A stretch of DNA of 64,000 nucleotides from Streptomyces griseoflavus (GTDB lineage: Bacteria > Actinomycetota > Actinomycetes > Streptomycetales > Streptomycetaceae): NCBI RefSeq assembly GCF_014649995.1, contig NZ_BMUC01000001.1, positions 582,416 through 646,415 of the forward strand. Direction: 5' to 3'. Shown piece after piece: positions 41,899 through 50,672 of this stretch. Made by a program: the position numbers and the translations under genes. The notes under the pieces were generated by a model that was not told where the DNA came from, made no database searches, and saw only the letters and a program-made list of their open reading frames with translations. Position 1 is the stretch's first letter. Every line of letters starts with the position of its first letter.

Positions 41899-43143
41899 TC
41901 ACTCGGTGACCGCCACGGTGTCCCCGGGTGCCACGGCGCGGGCGCGGACCTCCCGGACGAGGTCGGGGTGGCGCAGTGCGTGGGAGACCGCCCCGATCTC
42001 GCGGAGCAGTTCGGTGGTGTCGGCCTCGTGGCCGCTCCCGTCCTGTCCGCTCCCGTCCCGGCCGGCCCCGGCGCCGACCGCGTCGAGGATCACCACGGCC
42101 GCGGCGACCGCCCTGGCCCGCTCCGGGGTCAGGCCCAGGCCGAGGGCGGCGTCGTAGGACCGCTCGCGCAGCCGCTCGTCGGTGCGCCGGGCCAGCGGCA
42201 GCAGCACGTCGCGGATGAACGTCTCGCGCCGGGTCAGCCGCAGTTCGGGTCCGGCGCGCAGCACGAACGGCAGGCCGGAGCCGTGCGCGGTGCGCATCAG
42301 CAGGTACAGGGGCCGCAGCCGGCGGTGGGCCAGCCGGATCCGCCAGCACGCGTGCAGGTACTGGCCGGCGTGCGGCAGGATGAAGCCGACCGCGATCGAC
42401 ACGGCCGACAGACAGGCCAGTGCCGGGGCCACGTGCAGGCTGAGCCAGTCCAGGTCGTTCCCGCTCCAGCGGGCCCCCACGGCGGTGAGTTTGGCGGCGT
42501 CGAACGCGAGGTTCAGGGCGTAGCCGATGCCCAGGAACTTCAGTCCCCAGCGCAGCCAGGCGTCGAGTCCCTCGGTGCGGATCCAGTTCCAGATCAGCTT
42601 CGAGGTGATCAGGACGGCGGTGGTGTGCGCGAGGAGGTACAGCAGGATCTCCTCGCGCATGAACGGCGTGTTGGCGTAGTAGGTGTCCAGGTCACGGGTC
42701 CGCTCCACCGGTACGTCGGCGAGGGCGAACAGCACCCACAGCGCGGCGATGACGCCCCCGTAGACGCAGACCACCCAGCGGGTGGCGCGGCGGGTGGAGG
42801 GGGAGTGCTCGGGCAGTCCGTCGCGCCAGGCGATGATCAGCACCAGGCAGGACGCGCAGAAGGCGGTCAGCAGCGAGTACACCAGGGGCGCGGAGATGTT
42901 CGGCACGCCGGTGACCCGGTTGACCCGGGCGATGGTCGACGGGGCGACGAAGACGAACACCGCGCAGGCGAGCAGCAGCAGTCCGCCGACCGCGCGCAGC
43001 AGCGGGTCGGTCCACAGCCGGATGATCGTCGGCAGTTTGATGGCCAGGGCGGCGGCCAGCACGCCGGCCGGGATCCACCAGAAGGACGTGTAGAAGGCGC
43101 TGAGGGAGGAGGCGGGGCCCATGGCCGCGTCCGCGAACCCCAT
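41899..43143 (-). CDS. MAB_1171c family membrane protein, copy 3
   Basis: 414 residues. The blocks are RVNRVTGVPNISAPLVYSL, LDTYYANTPFMREEILLYLL and GARWSGNDLDWLSLHVAP. An extra N-terminal segment of about 20 residues precedes helix 1. The cytoplasmic domain has HRRLRPLYLLMRTAHG and RRETFIRDVLLPLARR and a Gly/Ser-rich linker near the end. It is the first gene of the four-gene set plus oxidoreductase on the minus strand, separated by 91 bp from the peptidase gene. Confidence 0.82.
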   Translation of the reverse strand: MGFADAAMGPASSLSAFYTSFWWIPAGVLAAALAIKLPTIIRLWTDPLLRAVGGLLLLACAVFVFVAPSTIARVNRVTGVPNISAPLVYSLLTAFCASCLVLIIAWRDGLPEHSPSTRRATRWVVCVYGGVIAALWVLFALADVPVERTRDLDTYYANTPFMREEILLYLLAHTTAVLITSKLIWNWIRTEGLDAWLRWGLKFLGIGYALNLAFDAAKLTAVGARWSGNDLDWLSLHVAPALACLSAVSIAVGFILPHAGQYLHACWRIRLAHRRLRPLYLLMRTAHGSGLPFVLRAGPELRLTRRETFIRDVLLPLARRTDERLRERSYDAALGLGLTPERARAVAAAVVILDAVGAGAGRDGSGQDGSGHEADTTELLREIGAVSHALRHPDLVREVRARAVAPGDTVAVTE

Positions 43144-43277
43144 CGCGTCCCCTCACTCTCATCGGCCGCCGCACACAAGGCCGTTCGAGCCTACGCGGCC
43201 GGGAGGGCCCGCGTCATGCGATGCGCGGGCGCGGACCGTCCCGCCGCGGGTTCCGGCCGGAGTTCTTGTCCGGCCCA

Positions 43278-43306
43278 TTGACGCGTCCGCGCATCCCACC
43301 TACGGT
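43278..43306 (+). promoter_or_regulatory. Predicted promoter of the arabinofuranosidase gene
   Basis: TTGACG (43278-43283), a 17-nt spacer and TACGGT (43301-43306). The same -10 hexamer and spacing are used at the DUF3068 promoter. The leader to the TTG at 43448 would be about 135 nt. Confidence 0.65.
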
Positions 43307-43309
43307 CCC

Positions 43310-43344
43310 GTTCGAAGTTACGTGCGTCGTTCGCATTATCGAAC
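43310..43344. promoter_or_regulatory. Inverted-repeat operator candidate before GH51
   Basis: GTTCG-CATTAT-CGAAC (43329-43344) is a perfect 5-6-5 inverted repeat just after the predicted transcription start. A further GTTCGA lies at 43310-43315 and pairs with TCGAAC (43339-43344). LacI-type repressors commonly control such glycosidase genes, but none is encoded next to it. The remainder of the 304-bp gap 43144-43447 shows no gene. Confidence 0.4.
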
Positions 43345-43447
43345 ATCGAGTGTTGGGCAACGAGGAAGAACGGCCGGCGTCGTGCGTCGGCGGCGCGGCG
43401 CGCCCCGGCGCAGCCGTGGACGACACCGCACACCCGAAAGGAAGACC

Positions 43448-44953
43448 TTGCGCACTGCCCGTTTCACCCTGGACCCGTCCTTCACCGTCGGTGAAGTCAA
43501 CCCCCGCCTCTTCGGCTCGTTCGTGGAACACCTCGGCCGCTGCGTGTACACCGGCATCTTCGAACCCGGCCACCCCACCGCGGACGCGGACGGTCTCCGC
43601 CAGGACGTCCTGGACCTCGTCAGGGAACTCGGCGTCACCGCCGTCCGCTACCCCGGCGGCAACTTCGTCTCCGGCTACAAGTGGGAGGACTCGGTCGGCC
43701 CCGTCGAGGACCGCCCGCGCCGCCTCGACCTCGCCTGGCGCTCGACCGAGACCAACCGCTTCGGGCTCTCCGAGTACATCGCGTTCCTCCGGAAGATCGG
43801 CCCCCGGGCCGAGCCCATGATGGCCGTCAACCTCGGCACCCGGGGCGTCGCCGAGGCACTGGAGCTCCAGGAGTACGCCAACCACCCCTCCGGCACCGCG
43901 CTGTCGGACCTGCGCGCCGAGCACGGCGACAAGGACCCCTTCGGCATCCGGCTGTGGTGCCTGGGCAACGAGATGGACGGCCCCTGGCAGACCGGCCACA
44001 AGACCGCCGAGGAGTACGGCCGCCTCGCCGCCGAGACCGCCCGCGCCATGCGGCAGATCGACCCCGGCGTCGAACTCGTCGCCTGCGGTTCCTCCGGCCA
44101 GTCGATGGAGACCTTCGCCGAGTGGGAGGCGACGGTCCTGAAGGAGACGTACGACCTCGTCGACCACATCTCCCTGCACGCCTACTACGAGCCGCACGAC
44201 GGCGACATCGACTCCTTCCTCGCCTCCGCCGTCGACATGGAGTCCTTCATCGAGAACGTGGTCGCCACCTGCGACCACGTCGGCGCCCGCCTCAAGTCGA
44301 AGAAGAGGATCAACCTCTCCTTCGACGAGTGGAACGTCTGGTACATGTCGCAGTCCCAGGCCGAGGTCGCCGCCCTCGACTGGCCCGAGGCGCCCCGCCT
44401 GCTGGAGGACAACTACAGCGTCACCGACGCCGTCGTCCTCGGTTCGCTGCTCATCGCGCTGCTCCGGCACGCCGACCGGGTGACCGTGGCCTGCCTCGCC
44501 CAGCTCGTCAACGTGATCGCCCCGATCATGACCGAGCCCGGCGGCCCGGCGTGGCGGCAGACGACGTTCTTCCCGTTCGCCCAGGCCTCGGCCCACGGCC
44601 GCGGCGAGGTGCTGGACGTACGCGTGGACTCCCCGACGTACGACACGAGGAAGTACGGCGAGGCGGACCTGCTGCACGCCACCGCCGTACGCGGCGAGGA
44701 CGGCACGGTCACCGTCTTCGCCGTCAACCGGTGCCGCACCGGGCCGCTCGGGCTGGAGGTGGCGCTCGGCGGCGTCGGCCTCTCCTCCGTCGTCGAGCAC
44801 AGCGTCCTGTCCGACGCCGACCCCGACGCCCGCAACACCCTCGCCGAGCCGGAGCGGGTCGCCCCGCACGCCGCCGAGGGCACGACCCTGGACGACGGCC
44901 GCCTCTCGGCCGTACTGGAGCCGCTGTCCTGGAACGTGATCCGGCTGGCGTGA
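43448..44953 (+). CDS. GH51 alpha-L-arabinofuranosidase
   Basis: 501 residues from TTG 43448, with AAAGGAAG 4-10 bp ahead; this gives the exact GH51 N-terminus (LRTARFTLDPSFTVGEVNPR). The acid/base is E175 in CLGNEMDGPWQ and the nucleophile E294 in LSFDEWNVWY, the same numbering as in the Geobacillus enzyme. No signal peptide is present, so it acts inside the cell on imported arabino-oligosaccharides, releasing L-arabinose. It lies between the MAB_1171c set and a GH35-like gene, and faces the latter. Confidence 0.93.
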   Translation: MRTARFTLDPSFTVGEVNPRLFGSFVEHLGRCVYTGIFEPGHPTADADGLRQDVLDLVRELGVTAVRYPGGNFVSGYKWEDSVGPVEDRPRRLDLAWRSTETNRFGLSEYIAFLRKIGPRAEPMMAVNLGTRGVAEALELQEYANHPSGTALSDLRAEHGDKDPFGIRLWCLGNEMDGPWQTGHKTAEEYGRLAAETARAMRQIDPGVELVACGSSGQSMETFAEWEATVLKETYDLVDHISLHAYYEPHDGDIDSFLASAVDMESFIENVVATCDHVGARLKSKKRINLSFDEWNVWYMSQSQAEVAALDWPEAPRLLEDNYSVTDAVVLGSLLIALLRHADRVTVACLAQLVNVIAPIMTEPGGPAWRQTTFFPFAQASAHGRGEVLDVRVDSPTYDTRKYGEADLLHATAVRGEDGTVTVFAVNRCRTGPLGLEVALGGVGLSSVVEHSVLSDADPDARNTLAEPERVAPHAAEGTTLDDGRLSAVLEPLSWNVIRLA

Positions 44954-44983
44954 GCCGCGCCCGGCGGCGGACGCGCGGTGGAC

Positions 44984-47752
44984 TCACCCCTGCGGTGGGT
45001 CCGCCGTCTCCCGCGCCTCCACCGGTTCCACCGGCACCCCGCCCCGCGCCGCCCCGAGCAGCGTCAGCCGCACCTCGCCCGGCCCGGAGGGTGTGGTGCC
45101 GTCGGACAGCACCGCCAGGGCCAGGGTGTTGGCCCCCCGTGTGCGCAGGATCCCGTTCGGCAGGACGAAGGTGTGCCGGGTGCCCGCGTCGTTGAGGTAC
45201 TGGCCCATGTTCCAGCCGTTGAGGAAGATCTGGACGCGGTAGGCGCGCCCCGGATCGTCCTCGAGGGTGAGTCCGACGGAGGCGTCCAGCTCCGGATCGA
45301 CGTCGAGACGGAAGCCCGTCCGGTACCAGGTCACGCCCTGGCGCCGTTCCTCGCGGGGGAAGTCCACCGGCCGCCAGTCCCGGTCGTCGTGTCCCGGCAG
45401 GTGCCAGCCGTGCCGCTCCCCGTGCAGCCCGCCGTTGTTGAGCGGCCCGCGCGTCCGGTCCGGCGCCGCGGCCCCCTGGATCCGCCACTCCACGTCCCGT
45501 TCACCGCCCCCGAACGCGGCGGCGGTCAGCCCGCGCGCGGCCTTGTACGCGCCCCGGGTCCGCCCGTCCCCGTCGTGCTGCGCCGGCCGTACGAGCACCG
45601 ACAGCACGTGCCGGCCCCGCTCGCGCAGTTCCCCGGGCACGGCGAAGGTGGCGGTGGCCGTCCAGGTGCCCCGGTCCGCGCCGTCCTCGTCCGGTGCCGG
45701 CATGCGGTGGGTGCCGAGGGGCCGTCCGTCCAGCCAGGCCATCAGCAGACCGTGCGGCCCGGTGCTGTACGACAGCGACACCGACGTGACGCCGCGCGTG
45801 TCCGTCAGCCGGCCCCGGTACCAGACGTCGCCGTAGTGGAAGCCGTAGTCGTCCGCGAAGAGGACGGGCCCGCCGCCGGGCACGGGCGTGCTGCTGTGGG
45901 ACGTCGTGCGGTCGGCCACCGTCCACGCCGTGTCGTCGAAGTCCGGCCGGGACTCCGGGTTCCCCGACCGGCGACGCCAGCCGCCCAGTTCCGGCAGCGG
46001 CACGGTGGGCGCGTCCGGCACCATGCCCTCCATCACCAGGCTCCCGGCCCGGCCGACGTAGGTGCGCACCGGCCGGCCGTTCCAGGTCACGGAGCTGATC
46101 CCGCGCGGCCCCCACACCTCCACCCCGGTCTCGCCGACGACGTCGCCGACGAGGTGGACGGTGTCGTCGCGCAGCGTCGCCGAGCGGAGCATCGCCGGGC
46201 CGTAGACCAGCAGGGACCCGGACGGGGTCTCGTACGGCCACAGGCGCAGCGCGGTGGCGTCGTCGGCGAACAGGAGCACCAGGGGGACGTCGGAGTCGCC
46301 CTTCTTGACGAGGACCCGGCCCAGTCCCCCCACGCCGAGCGGCGCGACGACGTTCAGCCTGCCCCGGTCGTAGGTCCACGCGGGTTCGATGTCCGCGCGG
46401 TAGACCTCCGGCTGGGTCTCGCAGTCCAGCACGACCTGTGCCGTCTCACCGGCGCGGCCGACGAACACGGCGACGTCCTGGCGTCCGGCGGCCATGCTCA
46501 GCAGGGGCTGCGCGGTGGTGTACGCCAGCTTCCGCCGGCCCAGCGTCAGGCTGGTGAACAGCAGTTTGGCGTCGTACGGCGCGACCGAGACCGGCACCTC
46601 GACACCGGTGCCGGGCAGCATCGAGCGGACCCGCTCGCCGGAGTCGTTGCGCAGGACGTACACCTGGGCTCCGGTGTCGGGGTTGGCCAGGTGCTCCACC
46701 CCCAGCCGCTCGTCCGCCGCCCGCACCCGGTCCGCCGGATCCAGCCGGGCGAGGTCGGGCACCGTCCGCACCAGATGCCCGAACTGCTGGAGCGGGGCCA
46801 GTTCCGGGGTGGGCCGGCGGGCCTCGTCGAGGGGCGTTCCGGAGCCGTCGGGGGCGGTGCCGCCGGTCCCGGGCAGCCACCCCCACGAGGTGCCGCCGAA
46901 CACCGTACGGACGTCGTGCGCGGTGATGCCGCGGGCGAGGTCGGTCAGGTGACCGGTCCGCTCGTGCCCGGCGCCGACGCGGAACCCGGGCGCCCGCGGA
47001 CCGCCCTCACGGTCGCCGGACAGCCCGTCCCCGTGGAAGACCGGTACGTCGATGCGGTCGGCGCGTGCCTTCGCGTAGAGGTGGGCCAGGTGGGCGCGCC
47101 CCGCCGCACCGCCGTCGGTGCCCGTGTCCTCCAGCTGGTACAGCAGCACGGTGCCGCCGCCGGCGGTGAACAGGTGCCGGACGGCGATGGCGTTGACGGC
47201 GCTCAGCCACTCGTCGACGTGGCGCAGGTACTCCGGATCGCCGGTCCGCGCGGTCCCGGCGACGGCCGTCAGCCATCCGGGCAGGCCCCCGGCGTCCTCG
47301 TCCGGGCCGAGGTGGGGGCCGGGGCGCAGGACGACGTACAGCCGCTCCTCGGCGGCCATGTCCAGGAACCGGTTCAGGTCCCGCACCCCGGTGAAGTCGT
47401 GGGTGCCGGGGGCGGGGGAGTGGTGGTTCCACGGCACGGGGACGCTCACCGCGTTGTGCCCGTGGGCGCGCAGCTTCTGCAGCACGTCCCGCCACAGGGA
47501 CGGGCTGGGCAGCCGGTGGAAGGGCAGTCCGGCGGACCACAGCACCAGGCGCCGCCCGTCGACCAGCAGGGAGTACCCGTCGAAGCCGATCCGGTGCCGG
47601 CGGCCGTCCGCGCCCGGCGGGGGCGGCGGCGGACCGGTCGGCACGACGCGCGGACCGTTCGCGCCGGGCGCCGCCCCGCCGCTGCCGGCCAGGGCGAGAC
47701 CGAGCGCGGCCGTGCCGGCCAGCGCGGTGAAGGTGCGCCTGCTGAGCTCCAA
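44984..47752 (-). CDS. Secreted GH35-like protein, probably catalytically degenerate
   Basis: 922 residues from TTG 47752 (AGGAGG 8 bp ahead). A twin-arginine signal starts at once: SRRTFTALAGTAALGLALAG. Residues 55-300 match the GH35 beta-galactosidase barrel (FDGYSLLVDGRRLVLWSAG, WRDVLQKLRAHGHNAVSVPV, GGTSWGWLPG), then several beta-sandwich jelly-roll domains follow (WYRGRLTDTRGV, RVQIFLNGWNMGQYL). The acid/base segment, normally QxENEY, reads QLEDTG (206-211), and the nucleophile segment, normally ELGGG, reads RVGAG (258-262). It may be a carbohydrate-binding protein or a changed hydrolase. Confidence 0.82.
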   Translation of the reverse strand: MELSRRTFTALAGTAALGLALAGSGGAAPGANGPRVVPTGPPPPPPGADGRRHRIGFDGYSLLVDGRRLVLWSAGLPFHRLPSPSLWRDVLQKLRAHGHNAVSVPVPWNHHSPAPGTHDFTGVRDLNRFLDMAAEERLYVVLRPGPHLGPDEDAGGLPGWLTAVAGTARTGDPEYLRHVDEWLSAVNAIAVRHLFTAGGGTVLLYQLEDTGTDGGAAGRAHLAHLYAKARADRIDVPVFHGDGLSGDREGGPRAPGFRVGAGHERTGHLTDLARGITAHDVRTVFGGTSWGWLPGTGGTAPDGSGTPLDEARRPTPELAPLQQFGHLVRTVPDLARLDPADRVRAADERLGVEHLANPDTGAQVYVLRNDSGERVRSMLPGTGVEVPVSVAPYDAKLLFTSLTLGRRKLAYTTAQPLLSMAAGRQDVAVFVGRAGETAQVVLDCETQPEVYRADIEPAWTYDRGRLNVVAPLGVGGLGRVLVKKGDSDVPLVLLFADDATALRLWPYETPSGSLLVYGPAMLRSATLRDDTVHLVGDVVGETGVEVWGPRGISSVTWNGRPVRTYVGRAGSLVMEGMVPDAPTVPLPELGGWRRRSGNPESRPDFDDTAWTVADRTTSHSSTPVPGGGPVLFADDYGFHYGDVWYRGRLTDTRGVTSVSLSYSTGPHGLLMAWLDGRPLGTHRMPAPDEDGADRGTWTATATFAVPGELRERGRHVLSVLVRPAQHDGDGRTRGAYKAARGLTAAAFGGGERDVEWRIQGAAAPDRTRGPLNNGGLHGERHGWHLPGHDDRDWRPVDFPREERRQGVTWYRTGFRLDVDPELDASVGLTLEDDPGRAYRVQIFLNGWNMGQYLNDAGTRHTFVLPNGILRTRGANTLALAVLSDGTTPSGPGEVRLTLLGAARGGVPVEPVEARETADPPQG

Positions 47753-48020
47753 GGGAGCGCCTCCTGGTCCTGATGTCACAAGCGGTGCTGGTGGGTCATT
47801 GTCTCCGAACGGCGACCCCCCGCTCACACGCCCGTCCCGGTACGCCGCTTCTGTCCGTTTACGGTGGTACGGAAGTGAATGGCCGGAGTTCGCCCTGTCC
47901 GGCCGCCGCGGGGCTCCGTACGATGCGAGCGCTCCCGGCCTTCACGGTACCTTCACGCATCCCTCGTGGGGCCGGGGATGCCCGGTGCGTGCCCGGGCGC
48001 TCACTCCGGACTCGATTGGC

Positions 48021-48205
48021 ATGTGCATGACACTTCAGCTGGGCTACGCGCCCTGCGGAGTGCGGCGCAACGTCAACATCGACACCGAGCTGCGCGTCAG
48101 CGCCGGGACCGCGGCCGACAGGTCGGCTTCATGACGACGGACTCCACGGACGGGGACATCAGCACGGCGTACCACCTGGCGTGGAAGGAGTGCCCACGGG
48201 ACTGA
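48021..48205 (+). other. Two tiny overlapping ORFs, doubtful
   Basis: ATG 48021 opens 37 codons (or 35 from ATG 48027; LQLGYAPCGVRRNVNIDTEL), and ATG 48131 opens 24 codons (TTDSTDGDISTAYHLAWKEC). The stop of the first overlaps the start of the second as ATGA. No good ribosome site is present and neither peptide is recognised. They could be a remnant of an older gene or a peptide pair. Confidence 0.2.
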
Positions 48206-48229
48206 CCGGCGGCCGGGCGCGGGCGCGCG

Positions 48230-48256
48230 CCCCCGCCGCCGCACGGCGGGCGGGGG
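48230..48256 (-). terminator. Terminator of the PucR-type gene
   Basis: CCCCCGCCGCCG (48230-48241) pairs with CGGCGGGCGGGGG (48244-48256), with one bulged G and a tiny loop, directly after the regulator stop on the minus strand. Confidence 0.55.
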
Positions 48257-48262
48257 CGGGGA

Positions 48263-49474
48263 TCACCGCCCGCCGTGGTCGTTCCGCAGGTGCAGGGAGC
48301 GCAGGGCCACCTCGATGGCGAAGCGGCGGTCGGGGTCGCTGAGACGGTCGCCCAGGTAGGTGTCCAGGTTGCGCAGGCGGTAGCGAACGGTCTGGGCGTG
48401 GACGCCCAGCATCTCGCCGACCTGCTCGGCCGGGGCCCGGGTGGAGATGTGCACCCGCAGCGTCTCGACGAGCCGGTCGCGCCGGCTGGGCGGCAGCCCG
48501 CGCAGCGGGGCCAGTTCCCGGGAGGCGAGATGACCGACGAGGGCGGGGTCGGACAGCAGCCACAGCGTCGTCAGGTGGTCCTCGCACCGGATCAGCGGAG
48601 CGTCGGGCAGCACGCCGTCGTCGACGAACTGCAGCACGCGACGTGCCCAGCGGACGGAATCGGCGGCCTGTGCGACCGGTACGGTCAGGCCCATCGCGGC
48701 CCGCGTGCCGGCCAGCGCCGTACCGAGCATCGAGAGGCGGTGCGGGGTGAGGTCCCCGGGGACGAGCAGGTGCGGCTGCGGGATGTCGAGGTCGGCGAGG
48801 ACGTCACCGTCGAGGGCGGCCTGGATGTGGTCCGGCACCGGAGGGCGCAGGGCGATGAGGGTGCACGTCGCGGGGAGTTCCCAGGCGGCGGCCTCGCACA
48901 GCTCCGAGACGGTCGAGCGGGGCAGCGGGGACGAGGCGAGGATCAGGTGAAGCAGCTGTCTTCGTAACGCGGTCATCTCGGACGTGGCCCGCTCCCGCAC
49001 CTCGGTGTACCCCTCGCGGGTGACCGCCTCCAGCTCCTCGACGTAGGCGAAGAGGGCGTCGGCGAAGGCGAGGATCAGGGCGGGGGAGAGGTTGTACTGC
49101 CGTCCCACCGTCCTGGCCCGGCGCAGCGCGATGCGGGCGCCGAGCCGGTAGGCGCTCTGCAGGGTCTCCAGGTCGCGGCCCTCGTAGGCCTCCACCCGGC
49201 CGAACCTGCGCAGCAGTTCGTCCCGGAGTTCCGAACTGCGGCCCGGGTCGGCCACCCGGTCCACGAACGCGACCAGCGCCTGTTCCACGCCCTGGCGGAT
49301 CGCGTCGCCGTTCGGGCCGTTCAGCAGCCGGCCGTACACCGGGTAGGCCCGGGTGACCTCGGTCCGTATCTCGTTCAGCAGACCCGGCAGTTCCGGCCGT
49401 ATGAAGGTCGCGAACCTCCTGGGTAACGGTTCGAGCGGTTCACCGGCCTCCGGGGACCGTGCGATCGTGGGCAT
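48263..49474 (-). CDS. PucR-type helix-turn-helix regulator
   Basis: 403 residues, ATG with AAGGGGTGG ahead. The N-terminal sensor part has LPGLLNEIRTEVTRAYPVYG and ETLQSAYRLGARIALRRAR, the same layout as the paralogue at 33663. The C-terminal HTH is VGEMLGVHAQTVRYRLRNLDTYL with DPDRRFAIEVALRSLHL. It lies at the end of the secreted-protein gene group, 218 bp from the nearest one, and is a candidate regulator of these genes and perhaps of the mce operon. Confidence 0.85.
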   Translation of the reverse strand: MPTIARSPEAGEPLEPLPRRFATFIRPELPGLLNEIRTEVTRAYPVYGRLLNGPNGDAIRQGVEQALVAFVDRVADPGRSSELRDELLRRFGRVEAYEGRDLETLQSAYRLGARIALRRARTVGRQYNLSPALILAFADALFAYVEELEAVTREGYTEVRERATSEMTALRRQLLHLILASSPLPRSTVSELCEAAAWELPATCTLIALRPPVPDHIQAALDGDVLADLDIPQPHLLVPGDLTPHRLSMLGTALAGTRAAMGLTVPVAQAADSVRWARRVLQFVDDGVLPDAPLIRCEDHLTTLWLLSDPALVGHLASRELAPLRGLPPSRRDRLVETLRVHISTRAPAEQVGEMLGVHAQTVRYRLRNLDTYLGDRLSDPDRRFAIEVALRSLHLRNDHGGR

Positions 49475-49651
49475 CAGCCACCCCTTGCTCTGCGACGTGT
49501 CCGGCGTGTCCGGCGGACGGCCGGGCGGGGCCGTCCGGGAGGCGGACGGCCCTCGGACCCGCCGGGCCGCGCCGGTCTGGGAGGCCGAAGCTAAATCAAC
49601 TCCGGTGCTTTGTACACCGTTGTCATCGGAAAAAGCTTCAACCGCGGACGA

Positions 49652-49673
49652 CCCGGCCGCCGGGACGGCCGGG
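49652..49673 (-). terminator. Terminator after the 313-residue secreted protein gene
   Basis: CCCGGCCG (49652-49659) and CGGCCGGG (49666-49673) form an 8-bp stem over a 6-nt loop. On the minus strand a T-run (CTTTTTCC) follows. It ends the secreted-protein transcript before the PucR gene. Confidence 0.55.
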
Positions 49674-49692
49674 AACCGCCGCTGCGTGGCCG

Positions 49693-50634
49693 TTACCCGA
49701 CGGCGGAGTGCCAGTTCTCGGCGAGCACCCTGCCCGCGTCGGGGGCGGCCGTGCCGGGCGCGTTGAGGCCGCTGAGGTGGGTCCGGGTGTCATTGAGGGT
49801 GAGGCTGTTGTTCCCGGAGGCGGAGGGCAGTCCGGTCTTGGCGTTGACGGCGGCGTTGATCAGGCCGACGTTCAGGCCGCATCCGGTGGCGGCGGGGACC
49901 GAGAAGACGCTGTCGTTCTGGGTGGCACCGGTGAGGTTGATCCGGCTCATCTCCCCGGCCTCGTCGGGTGTGCCGTCGCCGGAGAAGAAGCTCATCCCGA
50001 ACTCCGGGTAGTTGCGGTTCTCCGGGCGCAGCAGGATGGGGTCGGCGGCCGTGCCGATGTAGCACTTGCCGCCCAGGAGGGGGTTCTCCAGGTGGATCCG
50101 GACCGGCAGGGCGACGATGGGCAGGTCGGTCAGGATGCCCGCGGTCTGGTCGAAGGCGTAGGGCGCGCCGACCGACTCCACGGTCGCGGTGATCCGGTTG
50201 AGGGAGGAGTTGTCGAGCGACTCGCAGATCGCCGTGATCACCGGCACGCTGCTCGGACACATCAGGCCGAGCAGGCCGCCGGGCACGGTGGCGGAGTCGG
50301 CGACCAGGGCGCCGGAGGGCGGGGCGACGACGCTGCTGGTGCCGTCCGCGTTCTGGACGATGCCCATCTGCAGGTTCGTCCGCCCCGTGACCACCGTGGT
50401 CTTGCCCAGCTTGATGGAACCGCTCGCGGAGGTCGAGACCACGCACTGCGGGGTCTTGGCGAGGCCGTCGGCGGCCAGCATCGCCGGGGCGTCCACGGGG
50501 CAGCGCGTGAAGGGGGCCCATTCGCCGTTCAGCCGGGGCTCGGCGGCGGTCGCGGTGCCCAGGGAGGCGAAGGCGCCCAGCGCGGTCAGGGCGGAGACGG
50601 TGGCGAGCCGGGTGCGGGTACGCGAGGTCGACAT
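49693..50634 (-). CDS. Secreted protein of unknown function
   Basis: 313 residues. The signal peptide is about 1-31 (RLATVSALTALGAFASLGTATAAEP). The mature part is beta-rich with several cysteines that could form disulfides (FTRCPVDAP, LMCPSSVPVITAICESLD, GGKCYIGTAADP, TGCGLNVGLINAAVNAKTG). The segment LPVRIHLENPLLGGKCYIG is reminiscent of secreted Streptomyces proteins linked to DUF6801 genes. It lies 38 bp after the DUF6801 gene in the same transcript. No enzyme motif is visible. Confidence 0.82.
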   Translation of the reverse strand: MSTSRTRTRLATVSALTALGAFASLGTATAAEPRLNGEWAPFTRCPVDAPAMLAADGLAKTPQCVVSTSASGSIKLGKTTVVTGRTNLQMGIVQNADGTSSVVAPPSGALVADSATVPGGLLGLMCPSSVPVITAICESLDNSSLNRITATVESVGAPYAFDQTAGILTDLPIVALPVRIHLENPLLGGKCYIGTAADPILLRPENRNYPEFGMSFFSGDGTPDEAGEMSRINLTGATQNDSVFSVPAATGCGLNVGLINAAVNAKTGLPSASGNNSLTLNDTRTHLSGLNAPGTAAPDAGRVLAENWHSAVG

Positions 50635-50672
50635 GGGTGGCCTTCCGTGAGGGGGTGCGGGGGCAGTGGTGC

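Larger units (their letters stand above)
47753..48262. other. 510-bp region upstream of the GH35-like gene
   Basis: No convincing gene. It holds two tiny overlapping open frames (48021-48205) and the terminator of the PucR gene (48230-48256). No -35/-10 pair for the minus-strand GH35-like gene could be fixed with confidence. Confidence 0.4.
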
